A stretch of DNA of 64,000 bases from Symbiopectobacterium purcellii_A (GCF_052050035.1 NZ_CP189881.1:10584-74583), one strand, 5' to 3'. Shown: positions 17,478-25,976, counted from the first letter of the stretch. Numbers and translations: made by a program. Notes: generated by a model from the sequence alone, not told the origin.

Positions 17478-17552
17478 GGGTCGGGCAGGACTCGAACCTG
17501 CGGCCTTACGGTTGGGGAACACGTACGCTCTTCCACACTGAGCTACCGACCC
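17478..17552 (-). tRNA. tRNA-like gene, probably degenerate (anticodon loop with CCCC)
   Basis: On the minus strand a cloverleaf is evident: acceptor GGGTCGG paired with CCGACCC, D stem GCTC/GAGC, and T arm GCAGGTTCGAGTCCTGC. The anticodon arm is irregular: TACG pairs with CGTA around TGTTCCCCAAC. A bulged T and a G-C pair would leave an eight-base loop TTCCCCAA instead of seven. It may be a pseudo-tRNA of a lost prophage, or a Gly-like tRNA with an expanded loop. Confidence 0.55.
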
Positions 17553-17568
17553 AAGGTGGCAGAATTGA

Positions 17569-17901
17569 TTAAAGGGCCGTAACGAGAAAAGCTTTCACAA
17601 CCAGAGAGAGAATACCCAAAATTCCAGCGCTCAGCATCCAGCGCATTAACTTCTGCTCAGAGCGGATACCCGCCATCTCAAGCTGTAAGTCTTTACGGAC
17701 TAATTGCATATCCTTGCGGACATCTGCTATCTGAACCGTTAAATCTTTGCGCACGTCTTCGAGGTCACGCTTGGTAGCAAGGTCTGCAACCTCATGGGAC
17801 TGACGCACAACAAGGGTTATAGCCTTGGCCTGCTCTCTATTAAGACCAGAGTTTTCCAGCTTCTCGACGAACTCTTGAGTATCAAATGCAACCTGTCCCA
17901 T
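17569..17901 (-). CDS. DUF1640-like coiled-coil membrane protein
   Basis: 110 aa from the ATG at 17901, which follows AGGAG. FDTQEFVEKLENSGLNREQAKAI is followed by heptad repeats of the KRDLEDVRKDLTVQIADVRKDMQLV type and a C-terminal transmembrane helix (LSAGILGILSLVVKAFLVTAL). This layout is typical of the bacterial DUF1640/CCDC90-like family, often found in prophages and plasmids. Function is unknown. Confidence 0.7.
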   Translation of the reverse strand: MGQVAFDTQEFVEKLENSGLNREQAKAITLVVRQSHEVADLATKRDLEDVRKDLTVQIADVRKDMQLVRKDLQLEMAGIRSEQKLMRWMLSAGILGILSLVVKAFLVTAL

Positions 17902-18017
17902 AGCGGCTCCTCCTGTGTTAAGCCAAGTGTAAGCGATCTGACCGCCAATCTGCAAAATTTTACAAGTGAGTCTGCTAATACCTTTAACCACATCCGTTTC
18001 ATTATGGAGAAATCGTT

Positions 18018-18074
18018 ATGTCTAAATTCGTTGTCATTGAAAATATGGTCGTCCGTCAGGATGCTTTCGGGCGT
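18018..18074 (+). pseudogene. KilA-N-type phage protein, 5' fragment
   Basis: MSKFVVIENMVVRQDAFGR, preceded by GGAGA, looks like the start of phage KilA-N-domain antirepressors. It is cut off by IS630 copy 2 after 19 codons. Confidence 0.4.
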
Positions 18075-18958
18075 TATAGCCAAGCGACTTAATTTTGATT
18101 ACACCATATGGACTGAGAACAAACTCTCTGTATCGCAACCCATCTCTCTTTTTTTGCTTTTTGCTTGTGCCCATTTATGCTCAATTGGGTTAAGATCTGG
18201 CGAATATGTAGGCAAATACTCCACCATATACCCTGCATCGATGATGACTTGTTGAATATTATGTTTTTTGTGAAAAGTGGCATTGTCCATCATGATTACA
18301 CTGTTTTTAGGGAGTACTGGGATAAGGACTTGTGTGACCCAGGCATAGAAAACATCGCTGTTAATATTGATATCAAATAATCCGATAGCAAACAGCGTTG
18401 TGCCTAATAAAGCGCCGATAACATTTGTTCTTCCCCTAGCTCCCCAGTTCTTCAGGCCAAAACACCGTTGACCTTTTGGGGAATAGCCGTGAGTCCGTGG
18501 GGCATCGTGTGAAAAACCACTTTCATCAATAAAAACAATAGGTTTACCTTCTTTTTCATACTGTTGTTTTTTTTGTTGAAATCCCTGCCGGGCGTTTTCG
18601 TCGGCTTTCGGATGACGTAGAGTTTTTTTTATAGGTCAATCCCAGCTTTTTAAGCGCTTGCCAAATGGCCTTCTGACAAACGCCAAAACGCTCTGCACGT
18701 TCTTTTTGGTAAGCATCTGGATATTGTTCAACATCTTTTATCAACTCGGATTTATCGATCTTTCGCTGACGCGTGGTCGATGCTTTTGACTCTATTTGAT
18801 TAATCCAACGCGATACAGAGGCAGGGCCAATCCGAAATTGCTTCGCTGTTTCTCGGATACTCAACCCTTCGTTTTTCCGTGTAGATATCACTTTACGTCT
18901 AAAATCAATTGAATAGCTCATTTAAATAATGTAATCAAAATTAAGTCTTTTAGCTATA
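18075..18958 (-). mobile_element. IS630-family element, copy 2
   Basis: 884 bp with intact ends and TA flanks. OrfA (18921-18556, 121 aa) ends just after the slippery A run, and the downstream DDE part (to 18099) continues in another frame. Full-length transposase would require ribosomal frameshifting. It is nearly identical to copies 1 and 3, so transposition is recent. Confidence 0.92.
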
Positions 18959-19034
18959 CTGCCTCAACGATTTGCACCGCGCCGCCTTTGCGCAAGTTAA
19001 AGCGACTAAATAGCTGTGCGGAATAGTGCTCCAC

Positions 19035-20280
19035 TGAGAGTGTAAAAAGATCTGTGTAAATGGCATTTTGAGGAAAACCTTCAGAGGACAAAAAATGCCT
19101 ATCAGCAACGAACTTATTGACCAACTGCTTCAGGATTGCCACTCCCCTCAGGAGCTTCTGGGTGAATCAGGACTACTCAAGCAGCTGACTAAAAGACTGG
19201 CGGAACGGGTTCTTCAAGCTGAGATGGAAATACACCTTGGGTATGCTAAGCATGACCCGGCTGGTAATAATTCAGGCAACTCCCGCAATGGCAAGACATC
19301 CAAGAGCGTACGTAGCCAAAATGGGGAGATCGAGCTCGATATAGCCAAGCGACATTATTTTGATAACAGCCAGCTATGCTTCTTTGCCGCATATCAGGGC
19401 ATAGGATGTAATCATTTTTAAGTCGGTTGGCTATATTCCGCGCGACCGCAACAGTACCTTCGAGCCGACACTGATCGGTAAGCACGAAAAGCAGCTTAAC
19501 GGCTTCGATGACCGCATTATTTCTCTCTATTCCAGAGGGCTATCAACCCGTGATATTCAGGCTCACTTTAAAGAAGTCTACGGGGTCGATGTTTCCGCTG
19601 GCTTCATTTCTCAAGTGACCAATGCCGTGATGGATGACGTTAAGCGCTGGCAGCAACGGCCGCTGGATGCGTTTTATCCCATTGTTTACCTTGACTGTAT
19701 TGTGGTCAAAAGCCAGGACGGCGGAGCCGTGACCAACAAGTCTGTTTACTTGGCTCTAGGCATCAACGGCCAGGGCGAAAAAGAGCTGCTGGGGCTATGG
19801 ATAGCCAAAACCGAGGGGGCCAAGTTCTGGTTATCTGTAATGACAGAACTGAAAAATCGTGGGCTACAGGACATCTTCATCGCCTGCTGCGATGGCCTGA
19901 AGGGCTTTCCTGATGCCATTGAAGCTGTTTACCCGCATACGCGGGTACAGCTCTGCATCGTGCATCAGGTGCGGAACTCGCTGCGCTACGTCGGCTGGAA
20001 AGAGCGTAAAGCCGTTGCTGCTGACCTCCGCACTATCTATAGTTCCGCAACGCTAGAGGGCGCTGAAGAGGCCCTGGATGCCTTCGCGGCCAAATGGGAT
20101 GAACAGTTCCCGACGATCAGCCCATCGTGGAGAAATAATTGGGAACGTCTCATCGTCATTTTTGATTTTCCGCCGGAGATTCGCAAGGTTATCTACACCA
20201 CCAACGCGATAGAGTCGTTAAATGCTTCATTGCGCAAGATAACGAAAACGCGACGAATATTTCCAACGGATGACTCGGTA
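19035..20280 (+). mobile_element. IS256-family element, split by MITE-A and truncated
   Basis: The transposase starts at 19095 (MPISNELIDQLLQDCHSPQEL) and continues after MITE-A at about 19436 to 20280. It includes the DDE region (VYLDCIVVKSQDGG, FIACCDGLKGFPDAIEAVYP, LCIVHQVRNSLRYV) and NAIESLNASLRK. MITE-A interrupts it after about 80 codons. The 3' part of the gene lies 2 kb away at 22336-22545, with 93 bp present in both pieces. Confidence 0.85.
19340..19435 (+). mobile_element. MITE-A copy in the IS256 transposase gene
   Basis: Reference copy of a 96-bp element with ends TATAGCCAAGCGACATTATT and AAGTCGGTTGGCTATA, and no ORF. Ends and TA target match the local IS630 element, which presumably mobilises it. 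Full copies: 24667-24762, 26585-26680, 29243-29338, 32446-32541, 34789-34884, 37686-37781, 50011-50106 and 61994-62089. Confidence 0.9.
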
Positions 20281-20323
20281 AACTAGTTGCTGAATAGAGA
20301 CTTGCATTTTTTGTCAGGCTATT

Positions 20324-20572
20324 GGCTTTGTTGAATAAATCAGAGTTAGCGCGGACAGGATGCTTCCAGCCGGGGCTGCCGTTATGCAATCCGGACGCTG
20401 TCCGGCATTCCTAACTGCGTCATGCGGTTCAGCCCCTTACTCATTGCCATCACCTCTCCCACCTGAGCCTGATAGTCCCGCAGGCTCAGGTGGCCACCCA
20501 GCAGAGTTTTGATGCGGAACATCGCTGTTTCTGCCACTGAACGGCGGTTATTGACGCAAGAAGAATCCATGC
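20324..20572 (-). mobile_element. IS5-family (IS903-like) 3' fragment
   Basis: Starts GGCTTTGTTGAATAAATCAG. On the minus strand it encodes the transposase C-terminus (RRSVAETAMFRIKTLLGGHLSLRDYQAQVGEVMAMSKGLNRMT). The rest is missing. I see no gene in 20573-20752. Confidence 0.75.
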
Positions 20573-20752
20573 GCTATAGTCAGTCTGCATCTGCAAATTC
20601 AGGTGCCTGGATTCGCGTCCTGACGGATACAACCGCGACAAAATGACATGCCGCGAGCGTGTTTTTATATGTCGCAGTCTAGCCTCATCTCAATGGTTGG
20701 CTGGACGGTGGAGCTTAAAGGCTCACCGGTTGGTTGTATCCGGTACGCGAAC

Positions 20753-21228
20753 GCCCCATTCCCACTCGAAACGCAACAAAGTGACCCACTTGCCAGAGTC
20801 GGATAAAATCACCGTTCTGGCCATACTGGAGAGCCTGTTACATGCAGGGAAAACATCTGACTCAGAAAGAACGGTTCTACATCGAAAAGCGGCGTGGTGA
20901 AGGTGTCAACCAAGCTACCATCGCCAGAGAGCTTGCTCTGCCTCGCTCGACCATCAGCAGGGAACTCAGACGCAATACCGACCCTACTTTCAATGGTGTC
21001 TACTGCTGTAGAAGGGCGGACACTCTGGCTCGGGAACGCCGTCATAAGCCTCTGCCAAACAATGCTTTTTACCAGTTTGAGCCACACATTCAGAACTTCA
21101 TCAGGCAGGCGCTTTCCACTCACTCTTCACCTGAAATTATCAGTGGCCGTTTGCACCTGGAATTTGGTATATCTGTCAGCAAGAATACGCTATATCGCTA
21201 TATCCTGCAGGAGAGACAGGCTGGCGGG
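20753..21228 (+). mobile_element. IS30-family element, 5' fragment
   Basis: Left end GCCCCATTCCCACTCGAAAC and about 130 codons of transposase (MQGKHLTQKERFYIEKRRGEGVNQATIARELALPRSTISRELRRN, helix-turn-helix). Its 3' part is replaced by a second IS30-type element at 21229. Confidence 0.85.
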
Positions 21229-22332
21229 GGCCCCATTCCCAGTCGAAACGCAACAAAACGGTAGGGCATTATGCCGCCTGTAAGTGCGTTAAAAATACCT
21301 CATTTGGAGAACGATAACCCAGCGATTTTCGGCCTCGCGTATTGAGCAGGTGTTCGAGTGCTGCAACCTTGCGATGGGTGACATAATTGAAGTCCGTTCC
21401 CTTCGGGTAAAAACGCCGTATCAGCCCGTTGGTATGCTCATTCAACCCGCGTTCCCAGGAATGATATGGCCGGGCAAAGTAGACCGGTGCCCCCGTGACT
21501 TTTGTAATTTCCCCGTGCTGGGAAAATTCAGAACCGTTGTCAACAGTCAGGGTTTTAAACTCGCAGAAGGTATTGGCAACGATGTCCCTGAAGGCCGCTA
21601 CCACTGTCTCTGCTCGCTTGTTGGGCACTTTGCGAATGATGACCAGCTTGACGGCTTTATCGACTACCGTCAGCAGGAATGATTTCTGATCTTTGCCAAA
21701 GATGGTGTCAATCTCGAAATGCCCGGGTTCCTGCTTGAGGTCAGCAACGGCCGGCCGCTGCTCAATGCCAACACGGTTGGGAATAGGACCGCGTTTGTTC
21801 TCATCGGTCTGATAGTTATACCGTTTACCCCGATGAGGGAGCTGCTGATACAGCTCACCGCCGGCCCGGCGCTCCTGCTGGATATAGCGATAGAGCGAGT
21901 TCTTGCTGACGGACAGGCCAAATTCCAGGACCAGGCGCCCACTGATGACCTCAGGTGAGGTGTGGGTAGACAGCGCCGTTCTGATAAAGTCCTGAATGTG
22001 CGGTTCAAGCTGGTTAATCACGCTGTCCGGCCCTGTTTTCTGCCGCCGCCCTCTGGCCAACGTTTCGGCCCTTCTGCAGGAATAGACCCCGTTGAAAGCG
22101 GCGTCGGTATTGCGTCTGAGCTCCCTGCTGATGGTAGAACGAGGAAGCTCCAGTTCCCGGGCGATGGTGGCCTGGTTAACCCCATCACCACGCCGTTTTT
22201 CGATGTAGAACCGCTCTTTGTGAGTCAGATGTTTTCCCTGCATGCAACGGGATCTCCAGTAGGGCCAGAACGGTGATTTTATCCGGGTCTGGCCAGTGGG
22301 TCACTTTGTTGCATTTCGACTGGGAATGGGGC
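21229..22332 (-). mobile_element. IS30-family element with intact 324-aa transposase
   Basis: The transposase gene runs 22243-21269 on the minus strand. The N-terminal helix-turn-helix is QATIARELELPRSTISRELRRN. The DDE core has FEIDTIFGKDQKSFLLTVVD, LTVDNGSEFSQHGEI and HSWERGLNEHTNGLIRRFYPKGTDF. Ends are related GGCCCCATTCCCAGTCGAAA repeats. The gene looks intact, so this copy may be active. Confidence 0.93.
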
Positions 22333-22335
22333 ACC

Positions 22336-22590
22336 GGTTATCTACACCACCAACGCGATAGAGTCGTTAAATGCTTCATTGCGCAAGATAACGAAAACGC
22401 GACGAATATTTCCAACGGATGACTCGGTGCTAAAATTATTCTATCTAGCCTTGCATAATATCTCGGCTAAATGGACCCTACCAATCAGAGACTGGAAACC
22501 GGCTATGAGCCAATTCATGTTGATGTATGGAGATCGGATTTCCGGTTAAGCGATGGAGCCATTTACACGAAATTCTTTACAGACTCACAG
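22336..22590 (+). pseudogene. IS256-family transposase, 3' end
   Basis: Repeats 93 bp found at 20187-20279, then gives the missing C-terminus (LKLFYLALHNISAKWTLPIRDWKPAMSQFMLMYGDRISG, stop near 22548). Together with 19095-20280 it accounts for one IS256 transposase plus a duplication. Confidence 0.8.
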
Positions 22591-22609
22591 TGCCATGCTC
22601 TTCTCTGCA

Positions 22610-23557
22610 TCACAGCTTACCAGGGCATTCTCTGTCAATACTAAGTACTGTTTTACCTGAGTTGCTCAGCTTACGTGTTCCCGGTAAAAATGTGGATGCC
22701 CCTTCTGCCTTATCGTTATAAGCCCAGTTCACGTAGCTGATATTATGTGCATTAAGAAATCTTATCCATGTTGCCGTTTCTTGTATATTTACTGAGCCGT
22801 TACCATCTGCATTTACCGTTCCCCATTCCGTCACGAACACCGGTAATCTATGCTGTAATGCGGCCAACAGCTTGTCCCTGAAGGGCTGTCCATGCGTGCC
22901 TGCGTAAAAATGAAATGTGTAGGCGATATTTATTCCGCTTAAAGGGGCCTGAGCGGCAACATCCACGTCCTGAGACCAGTTAGGCACTCCGACAATAATG
23001 AGATTATCCGGATCCTTTTTCCTAATTGCCGAAATAACCGAGTTCGCGTAAGGTCTGATGGTTTCTTTCCATGACACAGCAAGTGGTTCATTATAAATCT
23101 CATAGATGACGTTAGGATATTTCCCGTATTTCGTAGCCAATCTTTGAAAAAACGATACAGCTTCCTTTTGGTGGGATTCCGCATGACTACTGTGCCAGTC
23201 AACTATTACATACATGTTTGCTTTTATTGCGGCATCGATAACGCTATCCACACGCTTGATATTTCCCTGCGGGTCGCTAAGGTATCCACCGCCATCTTCC
23301 ACCCCCATAGCCGCACGAACAATTCCGGCATGCCAGTTATTTTTCAGATCTGCAATACTCGCTGCATTATAGAATTTCTCCCCACCCCATCCACTGTTGC
23401 TCCAAAATAGACTGTTACCACAAAGGCTAACCTGCCTGTTTCCATAAAGTATTTTATTTCCTTGAACCTGAACAGGAGGAACTGCCATGGCTGGCATGCT
23501 GCTACAGATAACGGCGGTTAAAGCCATTTTTCTCAATAAATTTATGCATGAGTACAT
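22610..23557 (-). CDS. Secreted GH5 endoglucanase (cellulase)
   Basis: 315 aa. The signal peptide cleaves near residue 25 (AMA/VPP). It hydrolyses internal beta-1,4 links in cellulose or related glucans. Family GH5 (subfamily 2-like) motifs are all present: YVIVDWHSS (118-124), IYEIYNEPL with acid/base Glu157, HFYAGTHGQ and VTEWGT with nucleophile Glu244. There is no carbohydrate-binding module; the protein ends right after the barrel and the last 15 residues look atypical, perhaps altered by the adjacent IS debris. AGGA precedes the ATG. It lies 44 bases after the expansin gene on the same strand, so the two are probably co-transcribed, as in several plant-pathogenic bacteria where they are linked or fused. 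Confidence 0.93.
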   Translation of the reverse strand: MYSCINLLRKMALTAVICSSMPAMAVPPVQVQGNKILYGNRQVSLCGNSLFWSNSGWGGEKFYNAASIADLKNNWHAGIVRAAMGVEDGGGYLSDPQGNIKRVDSVIDAAIKANMYVIVDWHSSHAESHQKEAVSFFQRLATKYGKYPNVIYEIYNEPLAVSWKETIRPYANSVISAIRKKDPDNLIIVGVPNWSQDVDVAAQAPLSGINIAYTFHFYAGTHGQPFRDKLLAALQHRLPVFVTEWGTVNADGNGSVNIQETATWIRFLNAHNISYVNWAYNDKAEGASTFLPGTRKLSNSGKTVLSIDRECPGKL

Positions 23558-23601
23558 AGTGTCATGTCCTGTATTATGGATGTTGTGTTAAATAACATAA
23601 A

Positions 23602-24333
23602 TTAAAATGGAAACTGCACACGCCCTGGAATAACTTTCACTTTTGATGACTCTTTATTTAAGACACCATCAGGAATATAATCATTAAGTTGATGGCCATA
23701 AATGTCAAGGTAACGTATTTTTATTTTTCCCGTCCCAGCTTTATTCAGAATAAAATGGTTATAATCTGTTTTATTCGCCCGATTCCAATGTCCCGACTCA
23801 TAATACTCCATACTCATAACAGGATATCGTGTTCTGCGAACCTGAATTGCTGCCCAATAAATAGTGGAGCCTTCTTTTATCCTGTACAGGACAGGTTCCT
23901 TATAAGGGCCAGGGATCACTTTCCAGTGTATGTTATCTACCCTGCCGGGGGGAGTTCCGCTTATTTTTTTAAAGGCTCCAGGCGACAGGTCCAGTGCGCA
24001 GTTTTTTCCTTCAGGATACAGATCCGTAACATATACCTTTACGCTTCCGGCTGGTCCGGTTACCTGCAGCCAGGCTCCGGCGAGTGATGCGCGTACGCCT
24101 CCAAAATTGAGCTGGTAAGGATTAAGGGCCGCTATATCCATACCTGCCGGAATGGGATCCAACAGTAAAGCTCCACCTGAGTAACCCGATCCTGTTTCAG
24201 TCACATATCCCCTGCATACTTTGTTTTTTGGCCAGATAGCATCAGCGGCTTGTGCTGACGTACTGCTCAGAGTCAAACCGAAAGTTAAAACAGCGCAGAT
24301 TGGGGTAATTTTTGTCAATAATCTAAAAGACAT
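23602..24333 (-). CDS. Bacterial expansin (EXLX type), plant cell-wall loosening protein
   Basis: 243 aa. Signal peptide with cleavage near SAQA/ADA (29-30). Domain D1 (double-psi beta-barrel, about 32-125) keeps the essential aspartate Asp104 in YVTDLYPEG and LDLSPGAFKKI. Domain D2 (CBM63, about 135-243) has RIKEGSTIYWAAIQVRR, PVMSMEYY, DYNHF and ends PGRVQFPF, closely matching Bacillus EXLX1. The aromatic cellulose-binding surface is kept as Y159, W160 and Y191. Expansins loosen cellulose networks non-hydrolytically and help bacteria spread in xylem or phloem. First gene of the pair with the GH5. Confidence 0.95.
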   Translation of the reverse strand: MSFRLLTKITPICAVLTFGLTLSSTSAQAADAIWPKNKVCRGYVTETGSGYSGGALLLDPIPAGMDIAALNPYQLNFGGVRASLAGAWLQVTGPAGSVKVYVTDLYPEGKNCALDLSPGAFKKISGTPPGRVDNIHWKVIPGPYKEPVLYRIKEGSTIYWAAIQVRRTRYPVMSMEYYESGHWNRANKTDYNHFILNKAGTGKIKIRYLDIYGHQLNDYIPDGVLNKESSKVKVIPGRVQFPF

Positions 24334-24666
24334 ATTGTTCCTTATGATAAACGTGACTGAAAAAGTCAGGGCTGCTATTGAAAATTTTGAGATTTAGCGA
24401 CGGGAAAGCATGGTTGTAAGCAGATGCCCGCGTTGAGATATTTTGAGCATCAAGATAGGGTAATCTCCGCATCAGGTTTGCCTTATTCATCATTTTCCAT
24501 AACCAGTTTCGTGTAATGAAGCAATTCTGGAGCACTGTATTGCAGATGACCTGAATTTATCGCCTGCAATAACTCATTTAATTTATTTTTGCACGGTCAG
24601 GGAGGTTAGAGTAAGACTCCAAATTATCCACATGATCTAGGCTGTGTCCCTTAATTGCTTGAGCTA
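24334..24666. other. Upstream region of the expansin-cellulase pair
   Basis: AT-rich and without a convincing gene. A partial terminus GGCTGTGTCCCTTAATT of the element seen whole at 32804-32951 lies near 24641-24657. The expansin promoter should lie here, but I cannot assign -35/-10 elements. Confidence 0.4.
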
Positions 24667-24762
24667 TATAGCCAAGCGACATTATTTTGATAACAGCCAG
24701 CTATGCTTCTTTGCCGCATATCAGGGCATAGGATGTAATCATTTTTAAGTCGGTTGGCTATA
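24667..24762 (+). mobile_element. MITE-A copy upstream of the IS5-family fragment
   Basis: 96 bp, identical by eye to the reference copy, with TA at both ends. Adjacent to the terminus of the IS5-family element that follows. Confidence 0.9.
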
Positions 24763-25540
24763 GTATCCATCCGTTTCTAAGACACTTTGGATTATGGCTC
24801 GCTACGATCTTTCTGATGAAGCATGGGCAATCATTGAGCCCTTGTTACAAACCGTTTTGACATCTCCGCAGGCAGGCCGGCCATGGGCAGAACATCGCAA
24901 AATCCTCAACGGCATGTTCTGGATACTGTGTTCAGGTGCCCCATGGCGTGATTTACCTGAACGTTACGGCCCATGGAAAACCGTTTATAACCGTTTCAAT
25001 AGATGGTCAAAGTCTGGAGTTATTAACATTATTTTTAATAAGTTACTTTCATTTCTTGATGCTCATGGACTTGTTGACTGGTCAGCCACTGCGCTGGATG
25101 GCAGCAATATCCGTGCGCTCAAATGTGCGGCTGGCGCTCAAAAAAACATCCCGATATTACCAACGATAACAGCCTGGGTCGCTCACGAGGTGGTTATGGC
25201 ACCAAAATCCACATGGCGACTGACGGAAGCGGCATCCCGCTAAATATCGTACTGAGTGCTGGGCAGGCTCACGAAAGCCTGTTCGCGTTACGACTCCTGG
25301 ACGGCATTGGCGTGCAACGGCAGAACGGTAGCATGAAGCGTCGTGGTCATGCGGTACTGGCTGACAAAGCCTACTCTGGCAATGCACTCCGTAACGAGTT
25401 GAAAAGAAAAGGGATAAGAGCGGTTATTCCCCGAAAATCAAATGAAAAACTGGCTTCAGATGGACGCTCACAACTTTATAGTGATGCTTATCGCCGTCGC
25501 AACGTTGTAGAAAGATGTTTTGGCCGTTTAAAGGAATATA
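24763..25540 (+). pseudogene. IS5-family (IS427-like) transposase, frameshifted and 3'-truncated
   Basis: First frame from 24794: MARYDLSDEAWAIIEPLLQ, GMFWILCSGAPWRDLPERYGPWKTVYNRFNRW. Second frame from about 25145: NSLGRSRGGYGTKIHMATDGSGIPL, VLADKAYSGNALRNELKRKGIRAVIPRKSN, RRNVVERCFGRLKEYR. The two frames overlap, as in group members that use programmed frameshifting. The 3' end is cut by IS30 sequence at 25541. Confidence 0.8.
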
Positions 25541-25672
25541 GACGCCCCATTCCCACTCGAAACGCAACAAAGTGACCCACTTGCTAGAGTCGGATAAAAT
25601 CACCGTTCTGGCCATACTGGAGAGCCTGTTGCATGCAGGGAAACATCTGACTCATAAAGAACGGTTCTACAC
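25541..25672 (+). mobile_element. IS30-family 5' fragment
   Basis: Left terminus CCCCATTCCCACTCGAAACG and the first bases of the transposase gene, with one A missing in the GGGAAACATCTG stretch. Truncated at 25672 next to the repeat at 25710. Confidence 0.75.
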
Positions 25673-25709
25673 CGTACAAGCCTTGTGGTATAAGGGATAA
25701 TCAGCTTGC

Positions 25710-25815
25710 AGCCCAAAAAGCTTTTTATATCAAAGCTCAGGAGTGATAGTGATTAGTAGAAAAATAATAACCTATAGTTATCAAATGATCTACTATTCTG
25801 AACAGCTATTTATTA
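25710..25815. repeat. Copy 2 of the ~105-bp non-coding repeat
   Basis: Diverged copy of 11131-11236, lying just downstream of the peptide gene on its coding strand. In copy 1 the same sequence leads into the tiny lipoprotein. Here the sequence beyond it is replaced by IS30 debris. Confidence 0.5.
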
Positions 25816-25850
25816 TGCATTTATTTATTAACAATATAATATATAAAGGA

Positions 25851-25976
25851 TTATTTATTACCTATAGGATTACCTCCTCCGGGAACTTCATGAGCTGTTG
25901 CAACTACAGCTACGGATGATGACATAATAATTGCAAGTGCACACACGGAAGAAAAAAGTAATTTTTTCAAATTCAT
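25851..25976 (-). CDS. Secreted CLE/TDIF-like peptide precursor (41 aa)
   Basis: ATG at 25976 to TAA at 25851, preceded by AAGGATATCAAATT (good ribosome binding site). Residues 1-28 are a Sec-type signal peptide: basic MNLKK, a long hydrophobic core, then the signal-peptidase site ATA/H. The released peptide is HEVPGGGNPIGNK. Plant TDIF (CLE41/CLE44) is HEVPSGPNPISN. Positions 1-4, 6, 8-10 and 12 are identical, and the differences are S5G, P7G and S11G plus an extra C-terminal Lys. TDIF binds PXY/TDR in the procambium, promotes vascular stem-cell division and blocks xylem differentiation. In bacteria the peptide would first reach the periplasm; how it would leave the cell is not visible. Two plant-cell-wall genes lie 1.5-3.4 kb downstream on the same strand. 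The gene is flanked by IS debris, so transfer is likely. The motif match in a 13-residue product directly after a signal peptide is unlikely to be chance, but activity is unproven. Confidence 0.8.
   Translation of the reverse strand: MNLKKLLFSSVCALAIIMSSSVAVVATAHEVPGGGNPIGNK

Noticed and set aside
24323..24535. 70-codon ORF upstream of the expansin gene
   Set aside because: No ribosome binding site or recognisable motif; it overlaps the likely expansin promoter region and the expansin start.
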